Source: Salinispora pacifica CNR114 (GTDB lineage Bacteria > Actinomycetota > Actinomycetes > Mycobacteriales > Micromonosporaceae). From it: a stretch of DNA of 38,621 bases. Location: the NCBI RefSeq assembly GCF_000514775.1, contig NZ_KI911468.1, forward strand, positions 154,911 to 193,531. Reading direction: 5' to 3'. Shown here piece after piece: positions 13,411 through 24,153 of this stretch. The notes under the pieces are model-generated. The model was not told where the DNA came from and searched no databases. It saw nothing but the letters and a program-made list of their open reading frames with translations. The position numbers and the translations under genes were made by a program. Position 1 is the first letter of the stretch. Each line of letters begins with the position of its first letter.

Positions 13411-14250
13411 TCAGTAGGCGAGACAGACGCACTCGGTCATCAGCGCGCGGACGTTGCCCACATACCGCGGATTCGGGATGGTGATCGGGCCCTCCCCGCT
13501 CGCCACCGCCGCGTGGCCGTAGTTGTAACTGGCGATCACCGCATTGAGCAGGCACGAGTTCAGCTCGGCCGAGCACAGCGCCGCGTCCAGCCGGTAGTCG
13601 CCGTCGAAGTACTCGTCGCCGATGTACTTGGTCAGCCAGGCCAGGTAGTTCACGCCGATGTAGGCGTTGTCGCGGTAGTCCCACACGTCGTAGCTCTGCC
13701 CGAACCGTTGGTTCATCCAGTCTGCGGTCGCGGGCATCACCTGCATCAACCCAATGCCGCCGTCACAGGCGACGATCGTGGACTGCCAGCCGCTCTCCTG
13801 CCACGCGGTCGCCTTCACCAGGGCCGCCGGAATCCGGATTTCCGGTGCGGAGGTCGGCCAGTACGTCTTCGCCGCGGCGTCGGTGAGTGCCGACCTCATC
13901 TGCGTACGGGAGGCCGGCGTGCCCTCGTGGCGGGGTGGGCAGCCGGTCGGCTCCGACTCCGGCGGCGGAGGTGGGGCCTGCGTCTCCGGAGCGGATTTCG
14001 CCGCCGCCCCAGACGACGCGGTGGCGGCGGGCTTCGATGCGGGCCCACCGCCGGCGGAACTGCTGGGTGTGGCACTGTGGCTCGGCGCGTCACCCCACTC
14101 CGTCCGCGCGAACGGGGTGGCGGTCGGCGAGGGCTCCGTGGTGCTGGCCGCCACTGTCCGATCGGCCGCCACCTCGCCCCGCTCCCCCGCGCACCCCACC
14201 GTGAGCAGCACAACAGCGAGCGCACCCACGCCGATCCGGAGCATCTTCAT
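13411..14250 (-). CDS. Lipoprotein lytic transglycosylase (SLT domain), 279 aa
   Basis: A lipoprotein signal ends in LLTVGC (Cys20). Residues 21-100 are a low-complexity linker rich in Ser, Thr, Ala and Pro that would span the cell wall. The catalytic region follows: ATAWQESGWQS carries the general acid Glu152, and GGIGLMQVMPATADWM (residues 164-179) is the SLT signature. It ends with four cysteines (ALCSAELNSCLL and TECVCLAY), probably disulfide-bonded outside the cell. It would cleave peptidoglycan glycans from the membrane surface. The ATG at 14248-14250 has GGGGAG close upstream. It follows the DedA-PAP2 fusion gene on the same strand after 58 bp and may be cotranscribed. Confidence 0.87.
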   Translation of the reverse strand: MKMLRIGVGALAVVLLTVGCAGERGEVAADRTVAASTTEPSPTATPFARTEWGDAPSHSATPSSSAGGGPASKPAATASSGAAAKSAPETQAPPPPPESEPTGCPPRHEGTPASRTQMRSALTDAAAKTYWPTSAPEIRIPAALVKATAWQESGWQSTIVACDGGIGLMQVMPATADWMNQRFGQSYDVWDYRDNAYIGVNYLAWLTKYIGDEYFDGDYRLDAALCSAELNSCLLNAVIASYNYGHAAVASGEGPITIPNPRYVGNVRALMTECVCLAY

Positions 14251-14308
14251 GTCGTCTCCCCCTCCGACCGACGCAAGGTAGCAGTTGTCGATGCCTACCG
14301 CCGCCCCG

Positions 14309-15724
14309 TCATCCGCCGGAGACCCCCTGCGGCGGACGCGACCCGGCTACCGCCGGGCCCGCCGGGTCGCCGACGTCCGAGGCCACCCCGACCGCCCGGT
14401 CCCGGGTCACCCACGCCACCATGAACACGGCCGTCCACGCCACCCCCAGCAGCACTCCGGAAAGCGCGCTGCTGGCGGTGCTCAGGCCTAGGTACAGCCG
14501 GGCGCCACCAACCCCCACCACCCCGGCGGCGGCACCAGTCCAGGCGGCGACGGCGACCGGCCAACGGGCGCCCCGAGACAGCAGCCACGCGAGGGTGCAC
14601 AGGCTCGCGGCGACCACGGCGGTCTGGGTCGGAAACAACACCGGCGGGCCGGATCGGTCGGGTTGGACCACGTCTGCGGCGACCGCCAGCACCACCAACG
14701 GCATGCACGCGCCGACGGTGCCCACCACGCTGAGCAGGTCTGCCCGCCAGGGTCGCTGCCGCCAGGCGACCCCCGCCGCCACCACCGACACGAACAGGAT
14801 CACCACCGGGCCGCGCAGCGCCGAAACCGCGGCCAGCGCCACCTCCACCGCCTCCGGCGTACGACGGGCGGCGAACCAGTCGGCGACGGCGCCGTCCACC
14901 ACCGACAACCCGCTCCGCCGGACCACCACGCCGAGCACCCAGGCGACGGCGAGCCCAGCCAGGAACAGCAGCAGTAGACCGGCGACCAGGTTCAGCAGCA
15001 AAGTCCACCCCGGACCGAGGGATCGGGCGAGCAGACCGAAGAGCGCCCCGTAGCGACGGGTCAGCCCGCGCACCGGGGGCAGGCCGCCGGCCCGGGACAG
15101 CAACGCCCGTACCGGGTCCGGGTTTCGACCCAGCCAGCGCCCCGCCAGCAGCACCGCCAGCACCGCCCCGAGCAGCACCAGGACCGCTCCCGTAGCTCGG
15201 CCGAGCAGGTGCGAGACCGTCTCGTACGACTCGCCGGCCAGGTTTCCGGCGACCACCGAGCCCCCCACCCAGGTCACCACCCCACCCAGGTTCCAGGGCG
15301 CGAACCGCCGGTACGGCATCTGCCCCGCCCCCGCCAGCCGGGGCACCAGGGTCCGGGCGAAGGCCACCCAGCGGGCGGTGAAGACCCCCCGGCCCCCCAG
15401 TCTTCCGAGCATCGCGTCCGCGCGGCGCCACCGGTGGGGCCCGACGCGGGCACCGAAGCGGCTGGCGCGCAGCCGGGGCCCGTACCGGCGACCGGCCCGG
15501 AACGCCACCGCATCTCCCAGCACACCCGCGGCGATCATCACCAGCAGTGCCGGCCCCAGCGGCAGGGCTCCGGTGTAGGTGAGGAATCCGACCAACAGCA
15601 GCGTGGCCTCCCCGGGCATCAACAACCCGAAGATGAGCGCCGTCTCGGCGGCCACGATCAACGCCGCGACCAGCAGGATCAGCCCGGGTGGCAGCTCCTG
15701 CAGCCGGCTCAGCAACTCATTCAC
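14309..15724 (-). CDS. DedA-PAP2 fusion membrane protein with degenerate PAP2 active site, 471 aa
   Basis: Residues 1-200 are a DedA domain: AAETALIFGLLMPGEATLLL near the start, then FTARWVAFARTLVPRLAGAG and MPYRRFAPWNLGGVVTW. Residues about 240-440 are a six-span region matching membrane PAP2 phosphatases by topology. In active PAP2 enzymes motif 2 is PSGH and motif 3 is SR-YLGVH---D. Here they read FPTQT (364-368) and ARLYLGLSTASSALSG (408-423), so both catalytic histidines and the aspartate are lost while Arg409 stays. DedA-PAP2 fusions are known in actinobacteria; loss of the active site would make this a transporter with a structural, not catalytic, C-terminus. GTG start (15722-15724), divergent from typA. 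Confidence 0.8.
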   Translation of the reverse strand: MNELLSRLQELPPGLILLVAALIVAAETALIFGLLMPGEATLLLVGFLTYTGALPLGPALLVMIAAGVLGDAVAFRAGRRYGPRLRASRFGARVGPHRWRRADAMLGRLGGRGVFTARWVAFARTLVPRLAGAGQMPYRRFAPWNLGGVVTWVGGSVVAGNLAGESYETVSHLLGRATGAVLVLLGAVLAVLLAGRWLGRNPDPVRALLSRAGGLPPVRGLTRRYGALFGLLARSLGPGWTLLLNLVAGLLLLFLAGLAVAWVLGVVVRRSGLSVVDGAVADWFAARRTPEAVEVALAAVSALRGPVVILFVSVVAAGVAWRQRPWRADLLSVVGTVGACMPLVVLAVAADVVQPDRSGPPVLFPTQTAVVAASLCTLAWLLSRGARWPVAVAAWTGAAAGVVGVGGARLYLGLSTASSALSGVLLGVAWTAVFMVAWVTRDRAVGVASDVGDPAGPAVAGSRPPQGVSGG

Positions 15725-15866
15725 CCGGGCCCCTGGTCACGAGGGTCAGCTTGCCAGCGGTCGATCGCGAGTTACAGGCGTTTCGGTAGAGATCCGGGAT
15801 ACCCCGGGGAAGACCCCGGATGACCCCGACGCTGCGCCGGATCCGCGCAGGCGGAAGGATGGAGGC

Positions 15867-17735
<1,869 letters not shown>

Positions 17736-17741
17736 GGCCAC

Positions 17742-17783
17742 GCCGGGGCGCCGACACCGCGAGACGCGCGGAGGCGCCCCGGC
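17742..17783 (+). terminator. Hairpin after typA
   Basis: GCCGGGGCGCC (17742-17752) and GGCGCCCCGGC (17773-17783) form a perfect 11-bp stem with a 20-nt loop, beginning 7 nt after the typA stop codon. It insulates typA from the hydrolase gene starting at 17804. Confidence 0.75.
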
Positions 17784-17803
17784 ATACCAGCTACCCTCGG
17801 TAG

Positions 17804-18652
17804 GTGATCTTCGACGGTGTCGACGCGCGTCTCGACCGGATGCCCGGCACCGTCTCGGCCTACCTGGCTCGCCTCGACGCGGCCCCCACCTGGACCCGGC
17901 GCCCGGACACCACCCACTACGCGGCCAGCACGATGAAGGTGGCCGTGCTGGTGGCGCTCCACCGCGCGCTGGCGGCCGGACACCTCGCCCCGGACACCGC
18001 CGTACCGGTCCGCAACGAGTTCGACTCGGCCCAGCCCGGCGCCGCTCGGTTCGCCTGCACCCGCCCCGCTCGAAACGACGACGACGTCTGGGAGCGGATC
18101 GGCGGTACCGCCCCGCTACGTTGGCTGGCCGAACGCATGATTGTCCGATCCAGCAACCTCGCCACCAACCTGCTCCTGAACCAGGTCGGCCTACCGGCCG
18201 TCGCCGACGTCTGGGCCCGGGCCGGGGCCCGGCACAGCGTCACCGGCCGCGGCATCGAGGATTTCGCCGCCCGTGCGGTCGGCATCACCAACCTGGTCAC
18301 CGCCGCCGACCTCGCCGCCCTCCTGCGCAGCCTGGCGCTCGGCGCCACCCGGCCCGGGCCACTGGCGACACCCGAGAGCTGCGCCGCCATGCTCGACATC
18401 CTCGTCGCGCAGGAACACCGCGAGGATCTCGCCGCCGGCCTGCCCACCGGCACCCGGATCGCCCACAAGAACGGCTGGGTACGTGGGGTGCGGCACAGCG
18501 TTGGGGTCGTCTACCCCGACGACGCGCCCCCGTACGTCCTAGCCGTCTGCCGCACCAGCGACCGCCCCGACCACAGCCGGGACGAGGATGCCTGCCAACT
18601 CCTCGCCGACCTCTCCGCCCGCGCCTTCGCCCACCGCCACCAGCTCGGCTGA
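17804..18652 (+). CDS. Serine hydrolase, class A beta-lactamase fold, 282 aa
   Basis: The three active-site boxes of the penicillin-recognising fold are present: S-x-x-K as STMK (residues 42-45), S-x-N as SSN (116-118), and K-[TSN]-G as KNG (222-224). There is no signal peptide before the first box, so it is probably cytosolic, unlike true beta-lactamases. Related actinobacterial serine hydrolases have no assigned substrate. The start is GTG at 17804 with no ribosome-binding site; TACCCT at 17792-17797 would give a leaderless transcript. The end of the gene shows a small tandem duplication: GCCACCAGCTCGGC occurs at 18635-18648, across the last codons, and again at 18661-18674, just past the stop. 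Confidence 0.8.
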   Translation: MIFDGVDARLDRMPGTVSAYLARLDAAPTWTRRPDTTHYAASTMKVAVLVALHRALAAGHLAPDTAVPVRNEFDSAQPGAARFACTRPARNDDDVWERIGGTAPLRWLAERMIVRSSNLATNLLLNQVGLPAVADVWARAGARHSVTGRGIEDFAARAVGITNLVTAADLAALLRSLALGATRPGPLATPESCAAMLDILVAQEHREDLAAGLPTGTRIAHKNGWVRGVRHSVGVVYPDDAPPYVLAVCRTSDRPDHSRDEDACQLLADLSARAFAHRHQLG

Positions 18653-18709
18653 GCCGGGCCGCCACCAGCTCGGCCGACGGCCCAGAGCTCACCCCGCCAC
18701 GGTGTGGGG

Positions 18710-19507
18710 TTACTCCAGCAACCGCGCCCGCAACGTCGCGACCAACTCGTCGTCCACCCCAAGCCCGTCGCGCAGGTACGACCCGAACGACCCGTACACC
18801 CGCCGCGCCTCGTCGTACCCGGCGTCCAGGTACTCGTCGCGCACCTCCAGCACCGGCCGGACCACGGTGACGTCCAGCTCCGGGTTCCGCCGCCGCATCC
18901 CGGCGAGGAGCACCTCCCGCAGGCTCTCGGTGAGTACGTTGTTGGCGAGGTAGTCCGCCCGGATCGTCGCCTCGTCCACCCCGAGGGCGTGCAGCAGCAC
19001 CGCCGTCAACCAGCCGGTGCGGTCCTTACCAGCCGAGCAGTGGTAGAGCAGGGGCAGGTTCGCCGCCTCCGCCGCCAACCGCACCGCCGCACCGTAGCCG
19101 GCCCGCGCCGACTCCCCGGTCACGAACCAGCGGTAGATGGATCGCATCGCCGCCGGCGTGCCCTCCTGTGCCAGTTCCGCGTACGCGCCCAGGTCGTGAC
19201 CGAGCAGCACCGCCGACACGTAGGTGAAGACCGGATGCGTTACGTCGTACACCGGCAGGTGGATCACTCGGGGGTCCCCCGGCAGCCGGTCCGGCGGGGC
19301 CACCACCGCCTCCGTGGCGTCCCGCAGGTCCACCACACAGGCCGGCATCAGCTTCGCCAGCACCGGTAGGTCCTCGTCAGCCAGCCGCCCCAACGCGGGG
19401 GTACGCAGCAGCACCCCATCGCGCACCCGACGGCCCCCCGCACCGACCAGACCGCCGAGGTCACGCGCGTTCGGCGCCCCCACCAGCGCCAGCTCCCGGG
19501 CGGTCAC
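18710..19507 (-). CDS. Tyrosine/serine protein phosphatase, PtpB-like, 265 aa
   Basis: The C-x5-R phosphatase loop is intact: HCSAGKDRTG at residues 156-165 with Cys157 and Arg163. The N-terminus GAPNARDLGGLVGAGGRRVR and the loop VVDLRDATEAVV match the PtpB family of atypical tyrosine phosphatases, whose M. tuberculosis member also uses phosphoinositides. No signal peptide is visible. I chose the GTG at 19505-19507 because GGTGGAG lies about 7 nt upstream and the family starts there; a GTG at 19568-19570 would add 21 Cys/Gly-rich residues. Convergent with the serine hydrolase gene. The substrate is unknown. Confidence 0.85.
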   Translation of the reverse strand: MTARELALVGAPNARDLGGLVGAGGRRVRDGVLLRTPALGRLADEDLPVLAKLMPACVVDLRDATEAVVAPPDRLPGDPRVIHLPVYDVTHPVFTYVSAVLLGHDLGAYAELAQEGTPAAMRSIYRWFVTGESARAGYGAAVRLAAEAANLPLLYHCSAGKDRTGWLTAVLLHALGVDEATIRADYLANNVLTESLREVLLAGMRRRNPELDVTVVRPVLEVRDEYLDAGYDEARRVYGSFGSYLRDGLGVDDELVATLRARLLE

Positions 19508-19732
19508 ACCGGTGCTCCACCCCGTTGGCGGACACCACTCGCCCGCACCACACCCGCCGCAACGGTCCACTTGTCCACACAGTCCCCAATCACCCGCCGG
19601 TCCCTCCAGGGTGCCCGATGACGATCACGGCGGTACACCCCAGCACGGCGGGCAGCACCGGCTGCGGCGGGCCGTCGGGCCGCGAGCTGAACCATCCCGA
19701 GGCCGGTCGCTCCGCCAGTCGCGGTGCTGGAC

Positions 19733-19765
19733 CAGGTCCGGCGTGGGCCTTCAGTCGCGGACCTG
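19733..19765 (-). terminator. Hairpin at the end of terC
   Basis: CAGGTCCG (19733-19740) and CGGACCTG (19758-19765) form an 8-bp stem around 17 nt. It overlaps the last codons and the stop of terC, which is unusual but possible for a terminator. Confidence 0.4.
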
Positions 19766-20749
19766 AACCAGGTTCCGACGTCGGTCCCGGGACGACTTGA
19801 CCAGGCTTGCCACCGTTGCCAGCGTCAAGGTACCCAGGATGACCGTCAACGAGAGCCAGATCGGGATGTGCGGGGCCCATCCGACATGCTCGCCTCCGTT
19901 GACGAACGGCAGGCTGTTGTCGGCCAGGGCTTCCAGCACCAACTTGACGCCGATGAAGCCGAGTACCACCGCGAGGCCGTAGCTCAGGTAGATCAGCCGG
20001 TCCAGCAGGCCGCCGAGCAGGAAGTAGAGCTGCCGCAGACCCATCAGGGCGAAGACGTTCGCGGTGAACACCAGGTACGCCTCCTGGGTGATACCGAAGA
20101 TCGCCGGAATCGAGTCGAGCGCGAAGATCAGATCTGTCGTGCCGATCGCGATCATCACGACCAACATCGGGGTGAACACCCTTCGCCCGTGCTCGTACGT
20201 GGTGAGCTTCGCGCCGTCGTAGTCCCGCGAGATCGGCAGCGCCCGACGGCTCCACCGGATCAGCAGGTTCTCGCTGAAGTCATCCTCATCCGAATCGCCC
20301 TGCCGAGCGAGGTTGATCGCCGTGTAGATAAGGAATGCGCCGAAGATGTAGAAAACCCACGAGAACTGGGAGATCAACGCGGCGCCGGCGGCGATGAAGC
20401 CACCGCGCATCAACAACGCGAGCACGATGCCGATGAGCAGGACCTTCTGCTGGTAGATCCGGGGCACACCGAAACGGGCCATGATGATCACGAAGACGAA
20501 GAGGTTGTCCACCGAGAGGCTGTACTCGGTGAGCCAACCGGTGTAGAACTGCCCCGCCGCGCTCGGCCCGGAGACGAACCAGATTCCCGCGCCGAAGACC
20601 AGCGCGAGGGCGACGTAGAAGCCGACCCAGAGACTCGACTCCCGCATGCTGGGTTCGTGTGGGCGACGACCGATGATCAACAGATCGATGATGAGGATCG
20701 CGGTCAGTGCGACGAGTGTCCCCGCCCACACCAGTCCGGACACGTCCAA
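19751..20749 (-). CDS. terC: TerC/Alx-family integral membrane protein, 332 aa
   Basis: About nine membrane spans with the family's acidic motifs in the membrane: TEYSLSVDNLFVFVIIMARF and IGTTDLIFALDSIPAIFG. TerC/Alx proteins act in manganese efflux or metal loading of exported proteins. I chose the TTG at 20747-20749 because GGAGG (20757-20761 on the plus strand as CCTCC) sits exactly 7 nt upstream; a GTG two codons later has poor spacing. A yybP-ykoY-type riboswitch precedes the gene, so manganese probably controls expression. The C-terminal 15 residues are strongly basic and polar. Confidence 0.88.
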   Translation of the reverse strand: MDVSGLVWAGTLVALTAILIIDLLIIGRRPHEPSMRESSLWVGFYVALALVFGAGIWFVSGPSAAGQFYTGWLTEYSLSVDNLFVFVIIMARFGVPRIYQQKVLLIGIVLALLMRGGFIAAGAALISQFSWVFYIFGAFLIYTAINLARQGDSDEDDFSENLLIRWSRRALPISRDYDGAKLTTYEHGRRVFTPMLVVMIAIGTTDLIFALDSIPAIFGITQEAYLVFTANVFALMGLRQLYFLLGGLLDRLIYLSYGLAVVLGFIGVKLVLEALADNSLPFVNGGEHVGWAPHIPIWLSLTVILGTLTLATVASLVKSSRDRRRNLVQVRD

Positions 20750-20776
20750 GGCTCAACCTCCGGCAGACACGCAACA

Positions 20777-20816
20777 ATCGGCGCACCGTACGCCCAGGAG
20801 GACGGGGTGTGCCGAT
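20777..20816 (-). promoter_or_regulatory. Expression-platform hairpin of the terC riboswitch
   Basis: On the minus strand ATCGGCACACC pairs with GGTGCGCCGAT (10 of 11 positions) around an 18-nt loop. It lies between the riboswitch aptamer and the terC ribosome-binding site. It could be a terminator or part of a switching structure. No T-run follows. Confidence 0.45.
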
Positions 20817-20837
20817 GACGCCGACTATGGTGACTGT

Positions 20838-20954
20838 CGGAGGTCTCTTCCGCCACCGCCCCTTCCGGAGCAGTGACCGATGGGGCCGGGTCGAGTTATC
20901 GGGCTCGCACTCGACCGTGCTGACGACTCCATCGCGGGGGAATACTCCCCTCCG
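20838..20954 (-). promoter_or_regulatory. yybP-ykoY-type manganese riboswitch upstream of terC
   Basis: The RNA (minus strand) begins CGGAGGGGAGTA (20954-20943), the conserved first-loop sequence of this class, and ends GAAGAGACCTCCG (to 20838), the conserved partner loop. CGGAGG at the start pairs with CCTCCG at the end as the closing helix P1. Between them are a GTCGTCAGCACGGTCGAG segment and further stems, as in the two-legged aptamer. This class binds Mn2+ and typically precedes Mn exporters and TerC homologues, exactly the downstream gene here. Covariance scoring was not possible; the call rests on the two conserved loops, P1 pairing and gene context. Confidence 0.8.
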
Positions 20955-21230
20955 CCGTTCATTGTCGCCCACCTCGTGGAGCCACCGCACAGTGGGCGGC
21001 CGGTGTCCCCCTCACGTCCACCAACCCCTGGTCACGGCGGTGCAGCGGGGCGCGGGGCGCGGCGAGACAGCGGGGCAGCGGGCGTAAGTACCGCGCCGGA
21101 GCCGGCCGAGCTGCCCCAGCAATAAGACCGAGGAGCCCGGGTTGGTAGTCGGCGGCCCGCCGGTTCGCCCTCGGCCGACCTCGGCTACCCAGACGGCGAG
21201 CTGACCCAGCCACCGTGCGAAGCTGCACAC
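20955..21230. other. Intergenic region, no gene seen
   Basis: Lies between the riboswitch (minus strand) and the monooxygenase gene (plus strand), so it should hold both promoters, but I could not fix hexamers. It is GC-rich with several homopurine runs (GGGGCGCGGGGCGCGGCG area around 21048-21070). Short open frames here look like chance. Confidence 0.4.
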
Positions 21231-21530
21231 ATGGTGCTCGAAGTCGCATTGATTGACGTACTGCCAGGACACGAGGAGGCCTTCGCAGCCGCGTACGCCA
21301 AGGGACACTCGGTGCTCGCCGATACGCCCGGCTGCCGCTCGGTGCGAATGACTCGCGGGGTCGAGTCCCCGTCCCGGTTCGTACTGCTGGTCGAGTGGGA
21401 CTCGGTCGAGGCGCACGACCAGAACTTTCGCGCCTCCGACCGGTTTCGCCGGTGGCGGGAGCTGATCAGCCCGCACTTCGCCAATCCGCCGCAGGTCGAA
21501 CACTTCACCGACGTGCCGGGCGGGCAATGA
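21231..21530 (+). CDS. Antibiotic biosynthesis monooxygenase-domain protein, 99 aa
   Basis: A single ABM (dimeric alpha-beta barrel) domain: VALIDVLPGHEEAFAAAY, a central GCRSVRMTRGVESPSRFVLL pair of strands, VEWDSVEAHDQNFRAS and a C-terminal PQVEHFTDV. The EWDS-VEAH pattern is typical. Members range from cofactor-free monooxygenases to heme-degrading enzymes and stress proteins; no biosynthetic cluster surrounds it, so a general redox or stress role is more likely. The ATG at 21231 has no evident ribosome-binding site. Confidence 0.8.
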   Translation: MVLEVALIDVLPGHEEAFAAAYAKGHSVLADTPGCRSVRMTRGVESPSRFVLLVEWDSVEAHDQNFRASDRFRRWRELISPHFANPPQVEHFTDVPGGQ

Positions 21531-21758
21531 CCGCTCCGATGACCGGTAGATCAGCTGCCGGGCCGGTCGACAGGTGACCGCCCAGTGACCCGGCGCCGGC
21601 AAAGGCTGTCACACCCAGCGCCTACGGTGTCCCCACACGCACCGACCGCTGGCCCCGATGCGCTCGGGGGCACCGGGTCCGGTTGGTCGCGCCGTGCATC
21701 CGGGTGCATGCCGCTGTTCTGGTAGCCGGCGGCATGCACCCGCCATCGCAGCCAAGGG

Positions 21759-23861
21759 TCACGACACCCCCGCGGCATCCATCCCGCGTAGTTCCTTCTT
21801 CAACTCGGAGATCTCGTCACGAATCCGGGCGGCCAACTCGAACTGCAACTCCCGCGCAGCGGCGAGCATCTGGCCATTCAGCTCCTGAATCAGCTCAGCC
21901 AGCTCCGCCCGGGCCATTCCCTCCCGGGCCGGTCCGGCGGCGGCTCGACTGCGGCTACGGGTCTCCTTCACCGGCGCCTTGCCGCGGGAGAGCTGCCGGG
22001 CCGCTCCACCGACCCGGTTGTCTGTCTCCTCCGCCTCCCGGTAGATGTCGTCGAGAATGTCGTGAATCTTCTTGCGCAGCGGCTCCGGACTGATGCCGTG
22101 CGCCTCGTTGTGCGCGATCTGCTTGGCCCGGCGCCGGTTGGTCTCCCCGACCGCCTCCGCCATCGATGGAGTGATCTTGTCGGCGTACATGTGCACCTGG
22201 CCGGAGACGTTACGCGCCGCCCGCCCGATCGTCTGGATCAATGACCGGCCGCTGCGCAGGAAGCCCTCTTTGTCCGCGTCGAGGATGGCGACCAGCGACA
22301 CCTCCGGCAGGTCGAGCCCCTCCCGCAGCAGGTTGATACCGACCAGCACGTCGTAGTCACCCTTCCGGAGTTCCCGCAGCAACTCGACGCGGCGCAGCGT
22401 GTCCACCTCGGAGTGCAGATAACGCACCCGGATACCGTTCTCCAGAAGGTAGTCGGACAGGTCCTCGGCCATCTTCTTCGTCAGCGTGGTGACCAGCACC
22501 CGCTCGTCGCGCTCGGTACGCAACTTGATCTCGTGCATGAGGTCATCGATCTGGCCCTTGGTCGGCTTGACCACCACCTCCGGGTCAACCAAGCCGGTCG
22601 GTCGGATGACCTGCTCCACATACTCGCCCTGCGCGTGCTCCAACTCCCAGGAGCCAGGGGTGGCCGAGAGGAAGACCATCTGGCCGACCCGCTCCAGGAA
22701 CTCGTCAAACCGCAGCGGCCGGTTGTCGGCGGCGCTGGGCAGTCGGAAGCCGTGGTCGATCAGCATCCGCTTGCGCGACGCGTCGCCCTCGTACATCCCG
22801 CCGATCTGCGGGATGGTCACGTGCGACTCGTCAACCACCGTGAGGAAGTCGTCCGGGAAGTAGTCGAGCAGGCAGTGCGGCGGGCTGCCGGGCAGTCGGC
22901 CGTCGATGTGCATCGAGTAGTTCTCGATGCCGGAGCAGAAGCCGACCTGCCGCATCATCTCGATGTCGTACGTCGTCCGCATCCGCAGCCGCTGCGCCTC
23001 CAGCAGACTGCCCCGCTGCTCCAGCTCGGCCAGCCGCTCGCCCAGCTCAGCCTCGATATCACGGATCGCCCGCTCCATCCGCGCCGGCCCGGCCGCGTAG
23101 TGCGTGGCGGGGAAGATCAGCAGGTGGTCGACCTCCCGGACCACATCACCGGTGAGCGGGTTGAGGTAATAGAGCCGTTCCACCTCGTCCCCGAACAGCT
23201 CGATCCGGACCGCCAGCTCCTCGTAGGCGGGGATGATCTCCAGGGTGTCGCCCCGCACCCGGAATGTGCCCCGCTGGAAGGCCATGTCGTTGCGGGCGTA
23301 CTGAATGTCGACCAGCCGGCGCAGGAGCTGGTCGCGGTCCAGTTCCTGACCGGTGACCACCCGGACGGCCCGGTCCAGGTACTCCTCCGGGGTACCCAGG
23401 CCGTAGATCGCCGAGACGGTGGCGACCACCACCACGTCCCGGCGGGTGAGCAGCGACATCGTGGCCGAGTGGCGCAGCCGCTCCACCTCCTCGTTGATCG
23501 AGGAATCCTTCTCGATGTAGGTATCGGTCTGCGGAATGTACGCCTCGGGCTGGTAGTAGTCGTAGTAGGAGACGAAGTACTCCACCGAATTGTTTGGCAG
23601 CAGCTCGCTGAACTCCTTGGCCAGCTGGGCGCAGAGGGTCTTGTTCGGCGCCAACACGAGCGTCGGGCGCTGCAGCCGCTCAATCAACCACGCTGTGGTG
23701 GCGCTCTTGCCGGTGCCGGTCGCGCCGAGCAGCACCGTGTGCCGGTCGCCACGCCGGACCCGCTTCTCCAGGTCATCGATCGCGGCCGGCTGGTCACCGG
23801 CCGGCTGGAAATCACTGACGACCTGGAAACGGCCGTCCAGCCGGGGAATGTCGAGCGCCAT
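21759..23861 (-). CDS. uvrB: Excinuclease ABC subunit B
   Basis: This 700-residue protein carries the full UvrB layout: Walker A GATGTGKS at residues 46-53, the beta-hairpin YYDYYQPEAYIPQTDTYIEKD-type segment at 99-119 that inserts into damaged DNA, a DESH box in VDESHVTIPQIGG, helicase motifs V and VI (GLDLPEVSLVAILDADKEGF and QTIGRAARN), and the C-terminal UVR domain (FELAARIRDEISELKKEL) for UvrC contact. It verifies damage delivered by UvrA in nucleotide excision repair. No actinobacterial LexA box (GAAC-N4-GTTC form) is obvious in the upstream 100 bases. The rpsA-coaE-uvrB order matches M. tuberculosis. Confidence 0.97.
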   Translation of the reverse strand: MALDIPRLDGRFQVVSDFQPAGDQPAAIDDLEKRVRRGDRHTVLLGATGTGKSATTAWLIERLQRPTLVLAPNKTLCAQLAKEFSELLPNNSVEYFVSYYDYYQPEAYIPQTDTYIEKDSSINEEVERLRHSATMSLLTRRDVVVVATVSAIYGLGTPEEYLDRAVRVVTGQELDRDQLLRRLVDIQYARNDMAFQRGTFRVRGDTLEIIPAYEELAVRIELFGDEVERLYYLNPLTGDVVREVDHLLIFPATHYAAGPARMERAIRDIEAELGERLAELEQRGSLLEAQRLRMRTTYDIEMMRQVGFCSGIENYSMHIDGRLPGSPPHCLLDYFPDDFLTVVDESHVTIPQIGGMYEGDASRKRMLIDHGFRLPSAADNRPLRFDEFLERVGQMVFLSATPGSWELEHAQGEYVEQVIRPTGLVDPEVVVKPTKGQIDDLMHEIKLRTERDERVLVTTLTKKMAEDLSDYLLENGIRVRYLHSEVDTLRRVELLRELRKGDYDVLVGINLLREGLDLPEVSLVAILDADKEGFLRSGRSLIQTIGRAARNVSGQVHMYADKITPSMAEAVGETNRRRAKQIAHNEAHGISPEPLRKKIHDILDDIYREAEETDNRVGGAARQLSRGKAPVKETRSRSRAAAGPAREGMARAELAELIQELNGQMLAAARELQFELAARIRDEISELKKELRGMDAAGVS

Positions 23862-24153
23862 GGCCCCACCGTACGCTCGGTGGCCGACACTCCGGTGCGA
23901 CTACCAGAGGTCCGGTGATCAGCTTCGATATTTCGTTGTCGGCCCGCACCCGGCGAGCTACGCTTTTCGGGTAGGCCGCTCGCGGCGGCCGACCGGGCCG
24001 GCAACGGGCCCAGGATGGCCCCCACCCCCCGGCACGTGGTCGCAGCACCCGTTTCCGGCGTGCGCACCCGACGTGGTCGCGCTGACCGCGCTGACCGGCC
24101 GCCGCGAGCGCAACACGCGTCACCCGCGGCCGGTCGGCTCCGTTCAACATGCC

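Noticed and set aside
17804..18652. Functional beta-lactamase (resistance gene)
   Set aside because: It has the active-site boxes but no export signal and no Glu166-type omega loop that I can place; a generic serine hydrolase is the safer call.
22413..23918. 501-codon plus-strand frame opposite uvrB
   Set aside because: Mirror of uvrB with no recognisable motifs.
23862..23960. LexA/SOS box upstream of uvrB
   Set aside because: No GAAC-N4-GTTC-type sequence found by eye in the upstream 100 bases.
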